Below, one piece after another: positions 36,386 to 47,860 of a stretch of 64,000 nucleotides of DNA (positions within the stretch are counted from its first letter, which is position 1; every line of letters begins with the position of its first letter). This DNA is from Blastomyces gilchristii SLH14081. Lineage: Eukaryota; Ascomycota; Eurotiomycetes; Onygenales; Ajellomycetaceae. The notes under the pieces are model-generated. The model had not been told where the DNA came from, ran no database searches, and saw only the letters and a program-made list of their open reading frames with translations. The stretch spans positions 4,995,747 to 5,059,746 of the forward strand of contig NW_003101682.1 of the NCBI RefSeq assembly GCF_000003855.2. Reading direction: 5' to 3'. The translations under genes and the position numbers were made by a program.

Positions 36386-36940
36386 TAGAAGAACTGAATT
36401 CATAATTTTATTATTATTCATATTCAGATCTGTTATCAAATCTTTCATTAAATTCTTTATTAAATTCACTATTGAATTCTTCATCAAATTCTTTATTAAA
36501 TCTGCTATTAAATTCTTCATTGAATTCTTCATTGAATCTGCTGTTGAATTCTTCATCAAATTCACTATTAAATTCTTTATTAAATTCACTGTTAAACTCT
36601 TCATTGATTTCACTGTTGACTTTATCAAATTCATCTTTAATTTAAAACAGTTCAATATCTTAATTTAATGAATAAGCAGATTTATTCTTTAATGAATACT
36701 TTAAAAAATTAATAATCTGAAGATCTAATAAAGCTTTTAATTTATTAGATACTAAGTTCATTCTTCAGAAGAAAGAATTTGAATTGAATTATCTACAGAT
36801 GTTAACAAGAGAACAGTTACTTAATATAAATATTGAGAAGAGTATATTTCAAATTATAAGAGATGAATTAAAAAGTTCATTATAATAGACAAGATTGCAG
36901 AAATTCAAATCATCTCTATTAACTACTTATAGTGATGAGA
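36386..36940 (-). pseudogene. Unidentified minus-strand frame of the mariner-type element with tetrapeptide repeats
   Basis: Reading from about 36,760 downward, the frame passes through ALLDLQIINFLKYSLKNKS and two stops that would be Gln, then into about 15 consecutive tetrapeptides of pattern (E/R)F(N/D)x. It lies downstream of the transposase stop (37,023) and upstream of the gypsy-2 insertion point, and may continue to the distal block at 19,279-19,046. No known domain recognised. Confidence 0.45.
36430..36610 (-). repeat. Array of ~15 degenerate 12-bp units encoding (E/R)F(N/D)x
   Basis: On the minus strand the codons read GAATTTAATAGT, GAATTCAATGAA and similar, repeating every 12 bp. 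A 4-residue period that stays in register implies protein-level selection before decay. Confidence 0.75.
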
Positions 36941-37022
36941 GTAGATCTTATACTATTTCAATCTCTAAATCTGTATTATAGTTGAATGAATTATAATCTG
37001 AATCTTTCTGATTATTATAATA

Positions 37023-38045
37023 CTATTCTATATAAGCAGATCTGAAATATTCTTTTATATCTTTTTCTCTTATAAAGTTCTCAACTGCATGATATAAAAA
37101 AGCTTTAAAATCTTTATTAAACTGAGTATCTAACTGATCTCTATATCTTCTAATTCATTTCTTTAACATGTGAAAAGACTTCTCTATAGAATTATAGTTA
37201 GATAAATATAATAATAAGAATAATAGTTTAATATCTGTATCTCTGCAAAGATTCTTCAATTCTTGAGATTGATAAGTATTACAATTATTTATCACTAAGT
37301 AGTAATAATCTCATTGACATTTAAGCAGTATTTAGATATGTATAAACTCATTAAATCTCTCTATATTATAGAATCTCTGATATATATCATAATTAGTATA
37401 TTCATTGATAGTTATCACAGATAAGATTAATCATCTTCAAGATTATTTACAGAGTCTTCTAACATAATAAGAGAATTCTCTGCTTGATTATTTATATTAT
37501 CAATCTACTATACATTCATTTATAGCACTCTTATTTAAAAAGATCACTTGATCAGAGAGATACTGAGTAAGTTAAATATATTATTCAGCTTGAAGTTCTT
37601 TATTATATTAAGTAACTATGAGTTCAATCTATATTATAGAACTAATGAATTAGTAGATTCTATATATTAAGTGATATTTAATTGTAATATTAATCATCTT
37701 CTTTTATATTAAATTCAGTTTCTTCAACACTCTAGATATTGACTATGAGTGAATATCAATATTAAATTCATTCTTCATAAAGCAGACAGTCTCATTGCAA
37801 TATACAGTTGAATATATCTTGAAAAAATCCTTCAATTCTGATAAGATATCTGATGTGATCTTTGACTTTACACTGTGTGATGAATGAGATTCTCTAGCAG
37901 TTTCAAAGCAGTGAAGATTTCATTGAATTCAATATACAGTAGCTAGATGATAATCAATGCTTCATGCAATCTCAGCAGGCATATAATCATTCTTAAGAAG
38001 ATGTACAATCTTGTTGATGATGAAATCACAGAGTTGAGATAGCAT
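37023..38045 (-). pseudogene. Mariner-type DDE transposase, hypermutated
   Basis: The frame starts with ATG 38045, just inside the right TIR. An N-terminal helix-turn-helix-like part is followed by the DDE domain, traceable through stops: the block QVIFLNKSAINE (canonical FLDES in the family) near 37,545, VINNCNTY (canonical MDNxxxH) near 37,280, and LLYLSNYNSIEKSFH (canonical PPYSPDYNPIE) near 37,180. Catalytic Asp residues have become Asn through G-to-A changes. The frame ends YFRSAYIE with TAG at 37023-37025. It is clearly inactive. Confidence 0.82.
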
Positions 38046-38046
38046 A

Positions 38047-38228
38047 TTGATGATAAAGGTAAGAAAGACGCGTATTTGGATGATATTTGATTGAAAAAGA
38101 TGTGTATTGGATGATATTGAATGATTCTAGAGAAATGCAGATATTTTGATTTTTTGGTGGTGTTTTGCTACTAATTTTCAGGGGGGGCTGGGAAAATTCT
38201 GTTTTCGCAAGTAATATGTCCGCCACAA
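38047..38228 (-). repeat. Right terminal inverted repeat of the mariner-type element
   Basis: About 182 bp, the inverted partner of 12290-12467. The transposase start codon lies immediately inside it at 38045. The repeat ends at 38228, next to TA. Confidence 0.92.
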
Positions 38229-38609
38229 TATGCAAGAGCAGATGCGCAACAGCGCGCATCCTATTGGCATCAAAATAACGTAGGGAAACAGATTTCTCAG
38301 GCCATAATCCGAAGCCATGTAAATAAACCAAAAAAAATAAAGGGCCAATCAAGTACATGGCTCTTTACGAGTCCATTGAGGCTTGTCGGATATCGTGTTT
38401 TTCGCATCTCTCTGATTAATATCGCGATTTAGGGCTGAGGCAGGCCGACACCAAAACACATCATCAGTCAACATTAGTATGGACTAACAACTTTCAATAG
38501 CGGACTTTAGACACGGGATAAACAAGAGCAAAGGGTTTACAATAGGTGCATCCAGATTTATCCCCCAAGGCCTTCTGTGACACGCTCACATATTCACCCT
38601 GCCGACCGT

Positions 38610-38890
38610 TAGTGTAAATACTTAGCCGCCTGCAGCATCCGCACGCACGATAGAACCGGCGCTGTATACCATCGAGGTCTAGCTCTGCCTGGCCTTCGCG
38701 AACTTATCTCCAAGGAGAGTCAAAACAGCGTGGAACTAGACGTGCTGCTCGCGATATGCTACTCCCTCCTGTTTCAATCTGCAGAAATGGCCGACACAGG
38801 TTCGCCCAGCGTCTTCTGTCTGAATCCGAGGAACTTTCGAATATATATCATCTCGCCGCGGAATTCCGTGACGCAGATCCTACTAGCCTA
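38610..38890 (+). pseudogene. Fragment resembling the middle domain of a fungal Zn-cluster (Upc2-like) transcription factor
   Basis: One plus-strand frame of about 85 codons reads YLAACSIRTHDRTGAVYHRG, then LALPGLRELI and VELDVLLAICYSLLFQSAEM. This resembles the YHRxLALxGLRxxI...DAVLAAxxLLxWQ stretch typical of fungal regulatory proteins. No zinc cluster, start codon or further domain was found, and stops follow downstream. The call rests on pattern memory; a chance open frame cannot be excluded. Confidence 0.4.
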
Positions 38891-40898
38891 GTTACTTCGC
38901 GGCGACGCTTGTCACCATGCAGATATACCTGGTAAATATACGAGATACCACATCGCTTGACAATGTATCACATATTCAGCTCCATATTCACCTGGGTGGA
39001 CTCTATAGAGAACGGTTACCCGTCGAGTTTTAGCACCATATCGTCTGGCCAGTCCGCGTCGGCAAAGCTTTCATAGTCAATTACGGGGCGTTCAAGTCGG
39101 ATGTCACTGGCCTCATCCGTTTGACGTTATCCCTGGCAAATGGCGGATATTCACGAAGCTGCACCCCTTATACTCCGTTATCAATGTTATATAATATCAA
39201 AGAATAAGGTGGATCATTTAACAGCATGTGTGTAGACATTGCATAGGTGGATCTTGATGTGGAGATGTTAAAAACATGTAGCCTCCGTTGCCTATTTGAG
39301 ATCTTTTATTCGCAAGGTTGGCATATTTATATGAGGATTTACTTTTATAAAATCCCACTTCATAGATTTAAAGTTGCTAATGATAATCTAGGGAGGAAGT
39401 TCAGCGGCCGGTAACGGGTTTATTTAGTTATACATGTGGCAACTACGTGATTAAATGACGAGTAAAATGACCCTATGTGCAGAGCGGAACAGCAATCAAA
39501 TGGTTTAATTCAGTCAGATAAACCTGTTAGTATATATATATTTGTATAAAATACCAATCCTCCAACCGCAGGCCCCTCGAAGCCCAATTAATTAACCCAT
39601 AAACCATAAACCATAAACCAAAGAAAGTGTGAACAACTCCATATTTCTCCAGCTTCAGAAAGACTTCAGTCCCTCCCCTCTCCAGTATTTTACCAAAAAG
39701 CCCCCCAACCCCTTTCTGCCCCATATTCGCCCATGTGTTCCAATCTGTAAATAGGGTAGATCGAATGTATATTAAACAAGGGGGGGGGAGCGTGAAAGGA
39801 GATGAAGAAACGAAATATAGAAATTAGAAAAAAGATGACATAAGTAGGTTCGAGTTCGAGTAATGCGAAAAAGAAATATGTAAAGGAGTGAAATCAAAAC
39901 AAACCACACCAAGCCAAACCAAACCATATACCCGATAAATGAGAAACTGATTGAGAAATGAATATTAAAAAGACCAAGGACCAAAAAATAAAAAAGCAAA
40001 TAAGCTCCCCACAACCCGTCCCAAGGCACCATTTCCATCCCGCCCATTCGTCAAATCAGTGAATCGAATAATCCATGTGCTTTCGTGTCTGTCTCAGAAT
40101 GGATAAAATTATAAACAAATGCGCCAGAACACACTCAAAAGAGAGAATTGCAAGAGAAAAAAAAAAAAAAGGAAAGAAGACACTAACACCCTGCAGCCCT
40201 GGGGGGTATAGAATAAAATAAGACGAATGAGTTGATGAGCTGAGAAAGAACGACAATAGATAAGAAATGGCCAGGAGGGGAGAGAAGCAATAAAGCAAGT
40301 ACAGAGAAGATAAAAAGAAATAAAGTAGTAATAGCAAGAGATGAAACGAACATAAAATAAAATAAGAACAGATAAAAGCCGAGGGACGTCGCAACCGGAT
40401 ATACCGCTTATGTTCCGGTTGACGGTCGTACGTTCCATGCGAAGGTCAAAATGAATAGAGTGAAAAGGAACTTCAACGAAACGGGACAGTAGACGGGCGT
40501 AAGCAATACCTCGTGGAAGTGCAGTTTTCGAAAAAGGAGAACCCCGCGCCGCGTGTAGTGAGCCGAGTTTTACTCGCACGCATCCTGAGATAATTACCGC
40601 GGTTAGAATATTATTAGACTAGGCCAACGGCGTTTGAGCATTCGCTCGAAATTGGCCAATGGGAGGAAAAGGTAGGCCCGCAAGAGTCTCATTTTCGACA
40701 GGAGACGGGGTCTCCTCTCAAACTAGACCCTCGCCTGGGCGTTTGTATCGTCTCTGCGACTGCATCCGTCACGTACAAACAAACAAGTACGTGGCACTTA
40801 GCGCGATACATTACTTACATCCAAGCTCGCAGGACGTAAATAAAAGTTCAGAAGGCGAGGAAGGACAAGGCCAGCCGAGTTAGCCTCTGATAATTTCC
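38891..40898. other. Intergenic region downstream of ATG1
   Basis: It has decayed, mixed-composition sequence up to about 39,500, then purine-rich sequence likely to include the ATG1 3' UTR. A short (CCATAAA)n run occurs near 39,597-39,620. Minus-strand open frames here are low-complexity and not convincing. Confidence 0.5.
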
Positions 40899-43800
40899 TC
40901 ACCGAGGTGACGCAGAGGCAGTGACGGCGGGTGAAGAAGGTCTGCGAAGATGCGATGATATGCCAGTAACTTTGGTCTGAATGACTGGGGGGCCGGACGT
41001 TCGTTTAGCCATCAGTGTCATTTTCTTTCGGAGCTCCGCGAGCCGTGTGCGGATGCTGGCGACAACTATATAAATTGGATGTTAGTTGGAAATCACATAG
41101 AATTCATTAAAGGCTACAATGGAATGATAAAGAAAATAGGAGCTGCAAATCAAAAACACGACAAAGAAAGAATACAAGATCTTAACTCACGTTTAACCAC
41201 GATCTGGCGATCCTCCAACTGAACCCCATTGATAACGTCATTATCAATACCGGGTTTCTCAGCCTGTCCAGATCTCCTCGACGGCAGCTCCTCATCATTT
41301 TCCAAAACAGCCTCCAGCATCCTAATAGCAGTGACGTACGCAATTTCACAGCCAGGCAAATCCTCCCCAGTAAGCTCATTAATGGCCGCAGTCCGACTCA
41401 TCTCCAGCGCGCGGTCGTACATGAGTTTTTCCGCAGTGATCCCAGAGCTCACGACGATCTGATCAACAGACGTCCCCAGTCCCAGCCCCGCATCCGATCC
41501 ATACGAGTGGTTACCATTGTTACTTGGATGTGAAGGATGATCGGTAGGTAGTCGCTTCTGGCCCTCCACAAGCTTGAGCCGGACAAACTCTGCCTTTTCC
41601 AGGACTTCATTGAAGCGGTTTCTGACCCACTGTACGACGTTATTCACACGGTTCCCCGCGGCAGGGCTTGTATTGCCACTGCCGTTATGATTATTCCCCG
41701 AACTCGAAGATGAACCGTCGCCAATGCCAACCACTTCTCCTGTGTTCTTTCGCGCCCACCATGCACCGGCAATATCCATCGATTTGGCGAGCAGGGAGAG
41801 TGCCTTCACATAAAGTACCAGGGCCTCCTCAGAAAGGGTCACAACAGCATCGACGGTGAGTCCGCCATCAGTTGACTGGGACGGGTCAACTTCCATTTCT
41901 GGTGAAGCGGTACCAGGATGAATAGCCGTTTCCGACTGCATGGACGGAGCCAGCGGTATCAACTGTTTGTACTTGACTTCAGCAAATCCGTAAACAACAT
42001 CACTCCGCGTGGCGCATTCTTCGATGATCTGGACTGTTTTTGTGTCCTCGTCTAACGCAACTTGCGTCTTGGCTCCGTCCCCGATAACGACAAGGTTACC
42101 TTGCGGGGAAATTGGATAGGCGGGAAATGGGTTGTATGCTAGCGGTGGAGAGCGTCCACCTTTCGTTAGAGTTAGCGGGGGAGAAAAGCCAACGCCAAAC
42201 AATCTCCCACTGGCCATATTTAGCGCTTTCGAGATTGCAGATGTCGCGGAGGTAGGACTGGGCCCGTATCTCCGTTCATAAGAGCTTTGCCGATTGTGGT
42301 TAGAGTCTGCTCGCGGCCTACCAGTAACCATTTGCAAGGCACGTGATGAGGCACCTTGTGATGGACTAGGTGAGTGGGAAGCGGTGGTGGCACGCCGGAC
42401 AATGGCACCTGCCGCCGGGCGTGTTGAACCTTGAGGTTGTTGCTGTATACGGGGGCTGGCAGCAAGTTCATCAGCAAAGGCATTCACTTCCACAGCCCTC
42501 TTTTCCACGATGATATAATCGCGTTCAAAAGCCACTTCCTGAGCAGCCCGTTCCCGTTCTCGTTCGGTATCTTTGTCGTCAAGCGCTGGTTGGGGAAGAG
42601 TTCCACGCTCGATGGCGTTCTCGTTGAGTAACGATGATCCGGGAGACGATGTGGTCCGACTCCGTTGTCGTTCCATGGCATGTGCAGCAGCAGTTTGATC
42701 GCTAGACCCACGGCGCCCAGGAGATGAAGGCTGGGAGTTCATGTTTTGTTGGCGTCCTGTCACCGCTGCTCGTTGTAAATCAGGTTTATCGCGGCTTCCC
42801 ATCCGACGTACAGCACCGGCCGGACGAGGAGAAGTCCCGGATACTGGGCGAGGTGTGGATGGGCGTTGACCTTCTGCTGCGTGATCCAAAGAACGACGTT
42901 CAGACGGGGAGGACGAGTAACCTGCTTCCTGAGCAACGTTTACACTTCGGTCCTGCCGAGTCGAGCCAGCCCTTTGTATATCCTCAGCAATGGATTTTTC
43001 CTGAGCAACGGGATACCGATCCTCAGTCACCAACCCCGGGATATCCCCTTTAATAACCGCTGATTCGAAGAAATCATTAAAGCCCATCCTTTCCACTGGA
43101 TTTCGTTTGAGTAACTGTCTTATCGTCTTTTTCATAGTTTCCGAGGCATCGCAATGTTCAGGAAATTTTATTCGATCATTCGCCTTCTCAATCTTCTGAA
43201 GCAATTCGACATGGTTCGTCGCTCTAAAATATGGCTTCCCAACCACCATTTCATACAAGACAGTGCCCACTGACCATAAATCGGCTTTAGCATCATATTT
43301 CTCATACCTCAAGATTTCCGGGGCCATATAGAGAGGGGAACCGCAGAGCGTATCGGCAAGAGACGTTGAAGGAAGTGACCGGGCAAAACCAAAATCCGCC
43401 AGTTTGAGTAAAGGCATGGAATCCAGGCCTGCAAGTGGTGTGAACAGGTCCTCATTTCCCTTGTATGGAGGAAGCCGGTAGTCTCCCCTGGCGATAGAAC
43501 GCGGGGAGGGGTTAAGTAAAAGATTTTGAGGTTTTACGTCGCGATGGACCAAATCTCTCGACCGGAGGAAATGGAGGGCGCTCGCAAGTTGTTTTAGAAA
43601 GTGGCGGACAATAACTTCATTTAGACCGCCACTCTGCGGGTTCGGATATCTTTGTATCAGGTCACGGGTCAACTGGTGTCTCACTAGGGTATCGCGCTTC
43701 TTGATGAAGATCGAGAGATCCCCAAGGACGCAATATTCCATGACAAGATGGATCTCATTGGCTGTCTCTTGGCAATCTAGAAGCATGACAATATGGGGGT

Positions 43801-44159
43801 GGTGGACAGCTTTCAGGATATTGATCTCTAGTTTCAGGTTATCCTTCAGCTTCTTGTTTAGTCTCGCCATATTTACAGACTTAATAGCAACGAGGGTTTG
43901 GTTTCGCTACATAACCATCATATGTCAGCAGATAAACGTCGAGACGAAAGAAAACATTTATTTCAGGCTTCGATGCATGCAAAACGGAAACGGGCACACT
44001 CACATTATGAACACCCTGATAAACAGTGGCAAAACTTCCCCGGCCAATTTCCTCCAGGCGGGTATAGCTCCCGACCTGTATGGGGATGATATCCATTTCC
44101 CTACGTCGTCTGGACGGTGGCGGCCTAGTTGGTGGAGTAGCATCCTTGGGAGAATCCAT
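40899..44159 (-). CDS. ATG1: Autophagy-initiating serine/threonine kinase ATG1
   Basis: Exons 44159-44004, 43906-41191 and 41065-40899; introns 43907-44003 (GTGAGT...TAG) and 41066-41190 (GTGAGT...ATATAG). The product is 1,012 residues. The kinase domain spans about residues 30-335: [14 protein letters not shown] (Lys about 61), HRDVKPQN (173-180), DFG (223-225) and APE (247-249). A long Ser/Pro-rich linker follows. Within it, [15 protein letters not shown] (about 515-529) contains YIIV, the position of the Atg8-interacting motif in fungal Atg1. The C-terminal ~300 residues, including [16 protein letters not shown], correspond to the tandem MIT region that binds Atg13. The kinase starts phagophore formation on starvation. 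An in-frame ATG at 44189 would add ten residues. Confidence 0.96.
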
Positions 44160-44880
44160 GATGAGCGGGCAGCACAGGCACACGGGCACTCAGGCACCCG
44201 CACGCAAAACACACACACAAGGGCTCTTAACCACCCCAGAATCGATCACGTCCTCGACAACGTTATAAAAATTGTTTGCTTGGACCGGGGTCCCATCAGG
44301 AGCGGCTCGGGCAGGGCAGGGATTATAATCGGACGGGTGAGGGAGGAGTTGGAGGATCAGCGGTCTATGGCGAGTTTGGGATGGTATATGGCAGAGTAAT
44401 TCGAGGCCGACAAGACGGTGTCGTAGCACTGGAGAAGAAAGGGAGAGGTGAGGAATAGGCCGGGGGTGGTCGTTGATAAAGCTGGGTTGCTAAGCCCGGA
44501 ACGAAGCGAACCTGGGGAATCGAGATGAGGTCACAGGATCCTACTAGGCAGTATGGGGAAGGGTATGCAAATCACTGTAGACAGGTAAGTTAGTTGGGGC
44601 GGAGTAGGAGTGGAGACGACAGATAGCCAGCTATGTAACTAAACATGTATAGGAGCCCAAGAGAGAGGAAGAAGAAGAACAAGAAGAAGTAGCAGTAGTA
44701 GTAGTATAGTAAAAGAAGAGGAAGACGCAGAGGAAACGACAGCAGCCAGGGCTCGAGAGGGATGTTTGAGAGAGGATGGAGAGGATGAAGGAAGATTCGC
44801 CGGGTACCTGGAGATGACTGTGACAATGCGATCCAGTCTGGTGAGCTCTTGTGTCAGTGGAGAGGAGAGAAGCTAGTTGG

Positions 44881-44930
44881 TTAGGTTAGGATGGGGATGG
44901 GGATGGGATGGGATGGGATGGGGGATGAGG
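44881..44930 (+). repeat. G-rich minisatellite (GGGAT/GGGGAT)n
   Basis: Seven or more runs of three to five G separated by AT lie about 720 bp upstream of the ATG1 start, after TTAGGTTAGG. The pattern could form a G-quadruplex on the plus strand, which is the non-coding strand of ATG1. Confidence 0.7.
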
Positions 44931-45473
44931 CTAGGGACAGCGGGCGATGATTGGCGGATACAAAACAAGGCGGCCTTGCAGCACAGCAGATGAGACGGAC
45001 GGGACAGCAACAAAACGGGCAGAGAGAGGGAGGGAGGAAACGGGATTTGCTGTTGAGGTTCGTTTTTTTCTTTTTTTGCTGTCTCTTTTTTCTCTTTTCT
45101 TTATTCTTGATTCTTTAATTTTCTTTGAAATGCGTTTTCATGTTTTGGGAGGCAGCGAGAAGGGAAATGGACGTATGTATATACTATGACTAGGAGAAGG
45201 CTTACCATACCAATGTGTAATGTGCTAGTATATACGCGGCGTAGAGAGGTGGAGGCAAGACAGTCCACGTATTGATGGGGCATATATACCACGACAGGAA
45301 GAATTGTTCCATAGGATGCGGAGATCGGAAGAAGATATGAGAGGAGAGGAGACGGGAGATGTGTGATGGAAAGGGTTGATGGTTGATGATTGATGATTGA
45401 TGGTTGAATGGTTGATGGAAGTATGCAGGGAGACATTGTTCATTGTTCTTCCTCGCAGGCGGCGAGCGGTGTT

Positions 45474-45501
45474 GGGCGGTGGGCGGTGGGCGGTGGGCGG
45501 C
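45474..45501 (+). repeat. (GGGCGGT)n tandem repeat
   Basis: Four consecutive 7-bp units with perfect period, a second potential quadruplex-forming run in the ATG1 upstream region. Confidence 0.75.
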
Positions 45502-47843
45502 GTTCCAGGTAAGAGATACCCAACGGCTACCCGGGCCGCCCGCAAAACTCCAGGTCACTGATACCTGGAACCTGGCACCAGTCCCTCCCCCGGAATGATG
45601 AAACAACACCCCCTCCAGAAGGCACATGTACCAGATACCTGTACACCGCCCTACAAGGTCTATGGGATGGAGGTACCTGTGACTTGGCTTGTCCAGCACA
45701 TCAGCAGGCCAGCAGATGACGCCAGACCGGATTGGGGAACAGAAGAATCTGGACTGTCAAACTGCGTGCTGCTCATCTCTCTCTCATATAGTTAGTTACC
45801 TGTCTAATCCGTAACTACATAAAACACGATTCCTGATGGGTTGGATAAAATAACAGGTAACTAATAAATAATGCGCAACATTATAAACCATCATTGCCAC
45901 ATGGTCTCCTCTCTCCTCTACAGCGCCACAACTCCCTCTCCTGAATCCCACCTGTTCTCAGTGCACAAGGAGGCTCCTTCACAGATGATTGAAAACTCGC
46001 CCTCTCATCAGGTGCCATGTCATGTTACATACCTCAACCCAACAGCACTACTACTACTACTGTGTAACTAACTGACTGACTAGCTGACGCATGTCTGCCG
46101 GTCTGTCTTCTGTCTCTTGTTGACAATCAGGTTGCTCTAACTTATGTACTGTACATTGTACATACATACATTTATTTATAAATAATCCCATCACGGTAAC
46201 ATCCTTCCTACATCTATCATCTCATCTTCATGCGCATGCAGGGAAAGGAAAGCAAAATATAAAAATAAAAATACCCCGGTAGGGTAGAGTATAACGTCAT
46301 CCCTGGAAATAAGCTCTGGACCCCAAGTCGAAAAGAGCAGTAGTTAGTTAAAGTAAGAACAACAATAGCAAGGCGGAAGGTCGGAAGCCCAGAAAGTCTA
46401 ACCAAACCCACATGTCTTAGGGAGGGTATTCCTGCGAGATTTCTTCAGGTTCTAGATTTTCATCGGCCAGGGGAGCATATCGTGTGTTTTTTTCGTAGCT
46501 CAGTAAGTTAAAGTAGTGGTGGTGTGTTTCAGGGATACACATACTGAGCTTAAAGTCTTACGTCTAGCCATCATGTATTACTTGTATTCTGCGGATTGAA
46601 GTAGATATTTATTGAGCAGACAGGGAAGAATGTTCTAAAGGGAAAATGAAAATGAAACAATAACTGAGAATAAAAATTATTTGCCTTTGATCAGCAACAT
46701 ATGGAATATATAATAAAGGTGGAAAGGTATCAACAATCGCCGGAATATACTTAAGATATGGGTCCTGCCGCCTGATATCCATCTTCCTCGCGATTGCGCC
46801 AATACTATTGTCGATACGCGAGAAGTCGTTTTAACATCGGTTGCTGCAGGCTGACTTGACTGTAGGTAGGCTCAAATCCGGCATTTCCCACGAAAGAGAG
46901 GGGATAGAACAGGGGGATCAGGGAGAAGACGGAGGAGGAGTAGTGGTGGCAGCCAGTCTCTCTCACTCAACAACGCCTCATATATACCTTTTAAGACTCT
47001 CGTCCAAAAACCCCAACAAAGCTCAACTATGAGGTCTCTCATATCGGAAGTGATCGTAACCCTTACAATACAGATCACTGAGCCACATCAAACTCCTATC
47101 AAAGAGCATCCGCTACACCACACTCTACCCATGCCCATGCCTCCCCTGCTTCATGCTCATCATCATCATCCTCCTCCCGTTCCCCTTCAAAGTCCCATCC
47201 AACCCTTCATCCCCCGCCCACCTACACCAAAAACAGCTCCTCGATCCCCGAACACAACCTCAGCGCCTGACACCCCGCATCGGACCTTATGCCTATGACG
47301 CGCGTTAGTCCATACAACAACGCAAGCGGTCTCACTCTCATTCAAATCCCCTGGGGCACACATCCCACATGCCCCCATCCGGCAATAGGTCAAAACGCAT
47401 CGCACCACGAGCCGCAAATGCAAATACAAACACATCCTCGCGGAAACAGAATCACGTTCCACCGTGACCCGCCGTGCGCGTGGCAGAAGGCAAGTTTCGT
47501 GCCCATAGGCTATGAAGCACCTGGCGCGATCCTCCAGCAATGTGTGTTGTAGAGGCGGGATGGGGGGGGTTGCTGTACAAGATGCTCTCGCGCGTCAGGC
47601 TCTCATGTTAGTTTGGGTTCACTCGGCGAACCAGGGGGGGCGGGGATATCTCAGGGACTGTTGCGGTTGTTGCTGCAGGGTTGGTATGGAGGATTGGCGC
47701 TGGAGAACCCATGCGAGTCTAAGGGTTGTCTGGAGGGTTGGCGGAGGAGGGGATGGTGGGAGGATGGTTGTTGATATGTGTACGTGATTGCGCTAGGTAT
47801 GGCGAAGGAGGCAAGGGACGGGGTGTAGCTTGATGCTCCCCCT

Positions 47844-47860
47844 CCCCCCCCCCCCCCCCC
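47844..47860. repeat. Poly(C) tract of 17
   Basis: A homopolymer of 17 C preceded by CTCCCCCT. Its length should be checked because such tracts are prone to assembly and sequencing error. Confidence 0.7.

Larger units (their letters stand above)
12290..38228. mobile_element. Tc1/mariner-type (IS630 superfamily) element split by nested insertions; composite 25.9 kb
   Basis: The ends are inverted copies starting TTGTGGCGGACATA at 12290 and ending at 38228, each flanked by TA (12288-12289 and 38229-38230), the target duplication of this superfamily. Gypsy-1 (13,244-18,994) and gypsy-2 (19,319-36,209) each sit inside it with exact 5-bp duplications. The residual element is about 3,287 bp, made of 12,290-13,243, 18,995-19,318 and 36,210-38,228, less one copy of each duplication. 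It encodes a mutated DDE transposase on the minus strand at its right end, a plus-strand frame at its left end, and a further minus-strand coding block. Nearly all sequence except the TIRs is depleted of GG, CC and CG. Assignment to a named family would need a database comparison. Confidence 0.85.

Noticed and set aside
12500..38045. AT-rich block as mitochondrial DNA or a plasmid inserted in the nucleus
   Set aside because: The block resolves fully into nested transposons with target duplications and nuclear retroelement domains; no mitochondrial genes, tRNAs or group I introns were recognised.
12290..38228. A single giant cargo-carrying transposon (Starship-like or captain-bearing)
   Set aside because: No tyrosine recombinase (DUF3435) frame was recognised, and the internal length is fully accounted for by separate LTR, LINE and Mutator-like insertions with their own scars.
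40056..40579. Minus-strand frames downstream of ATG1 as a gene
   Set aside because: Leu/Tyr/Phe-rich translation arises from A-rich plus-strand sequence; position fits the ATG1 3' UTR and no domain is visible.
47029..47552. Overlapping GC-rich open frames in the ATG1 upstream region as genes
   Set aside because: The predicted peptides are Pro/His/Thr-rich, lack recognisable motifs, occur on both strands at once, and have no supporting splice structure.
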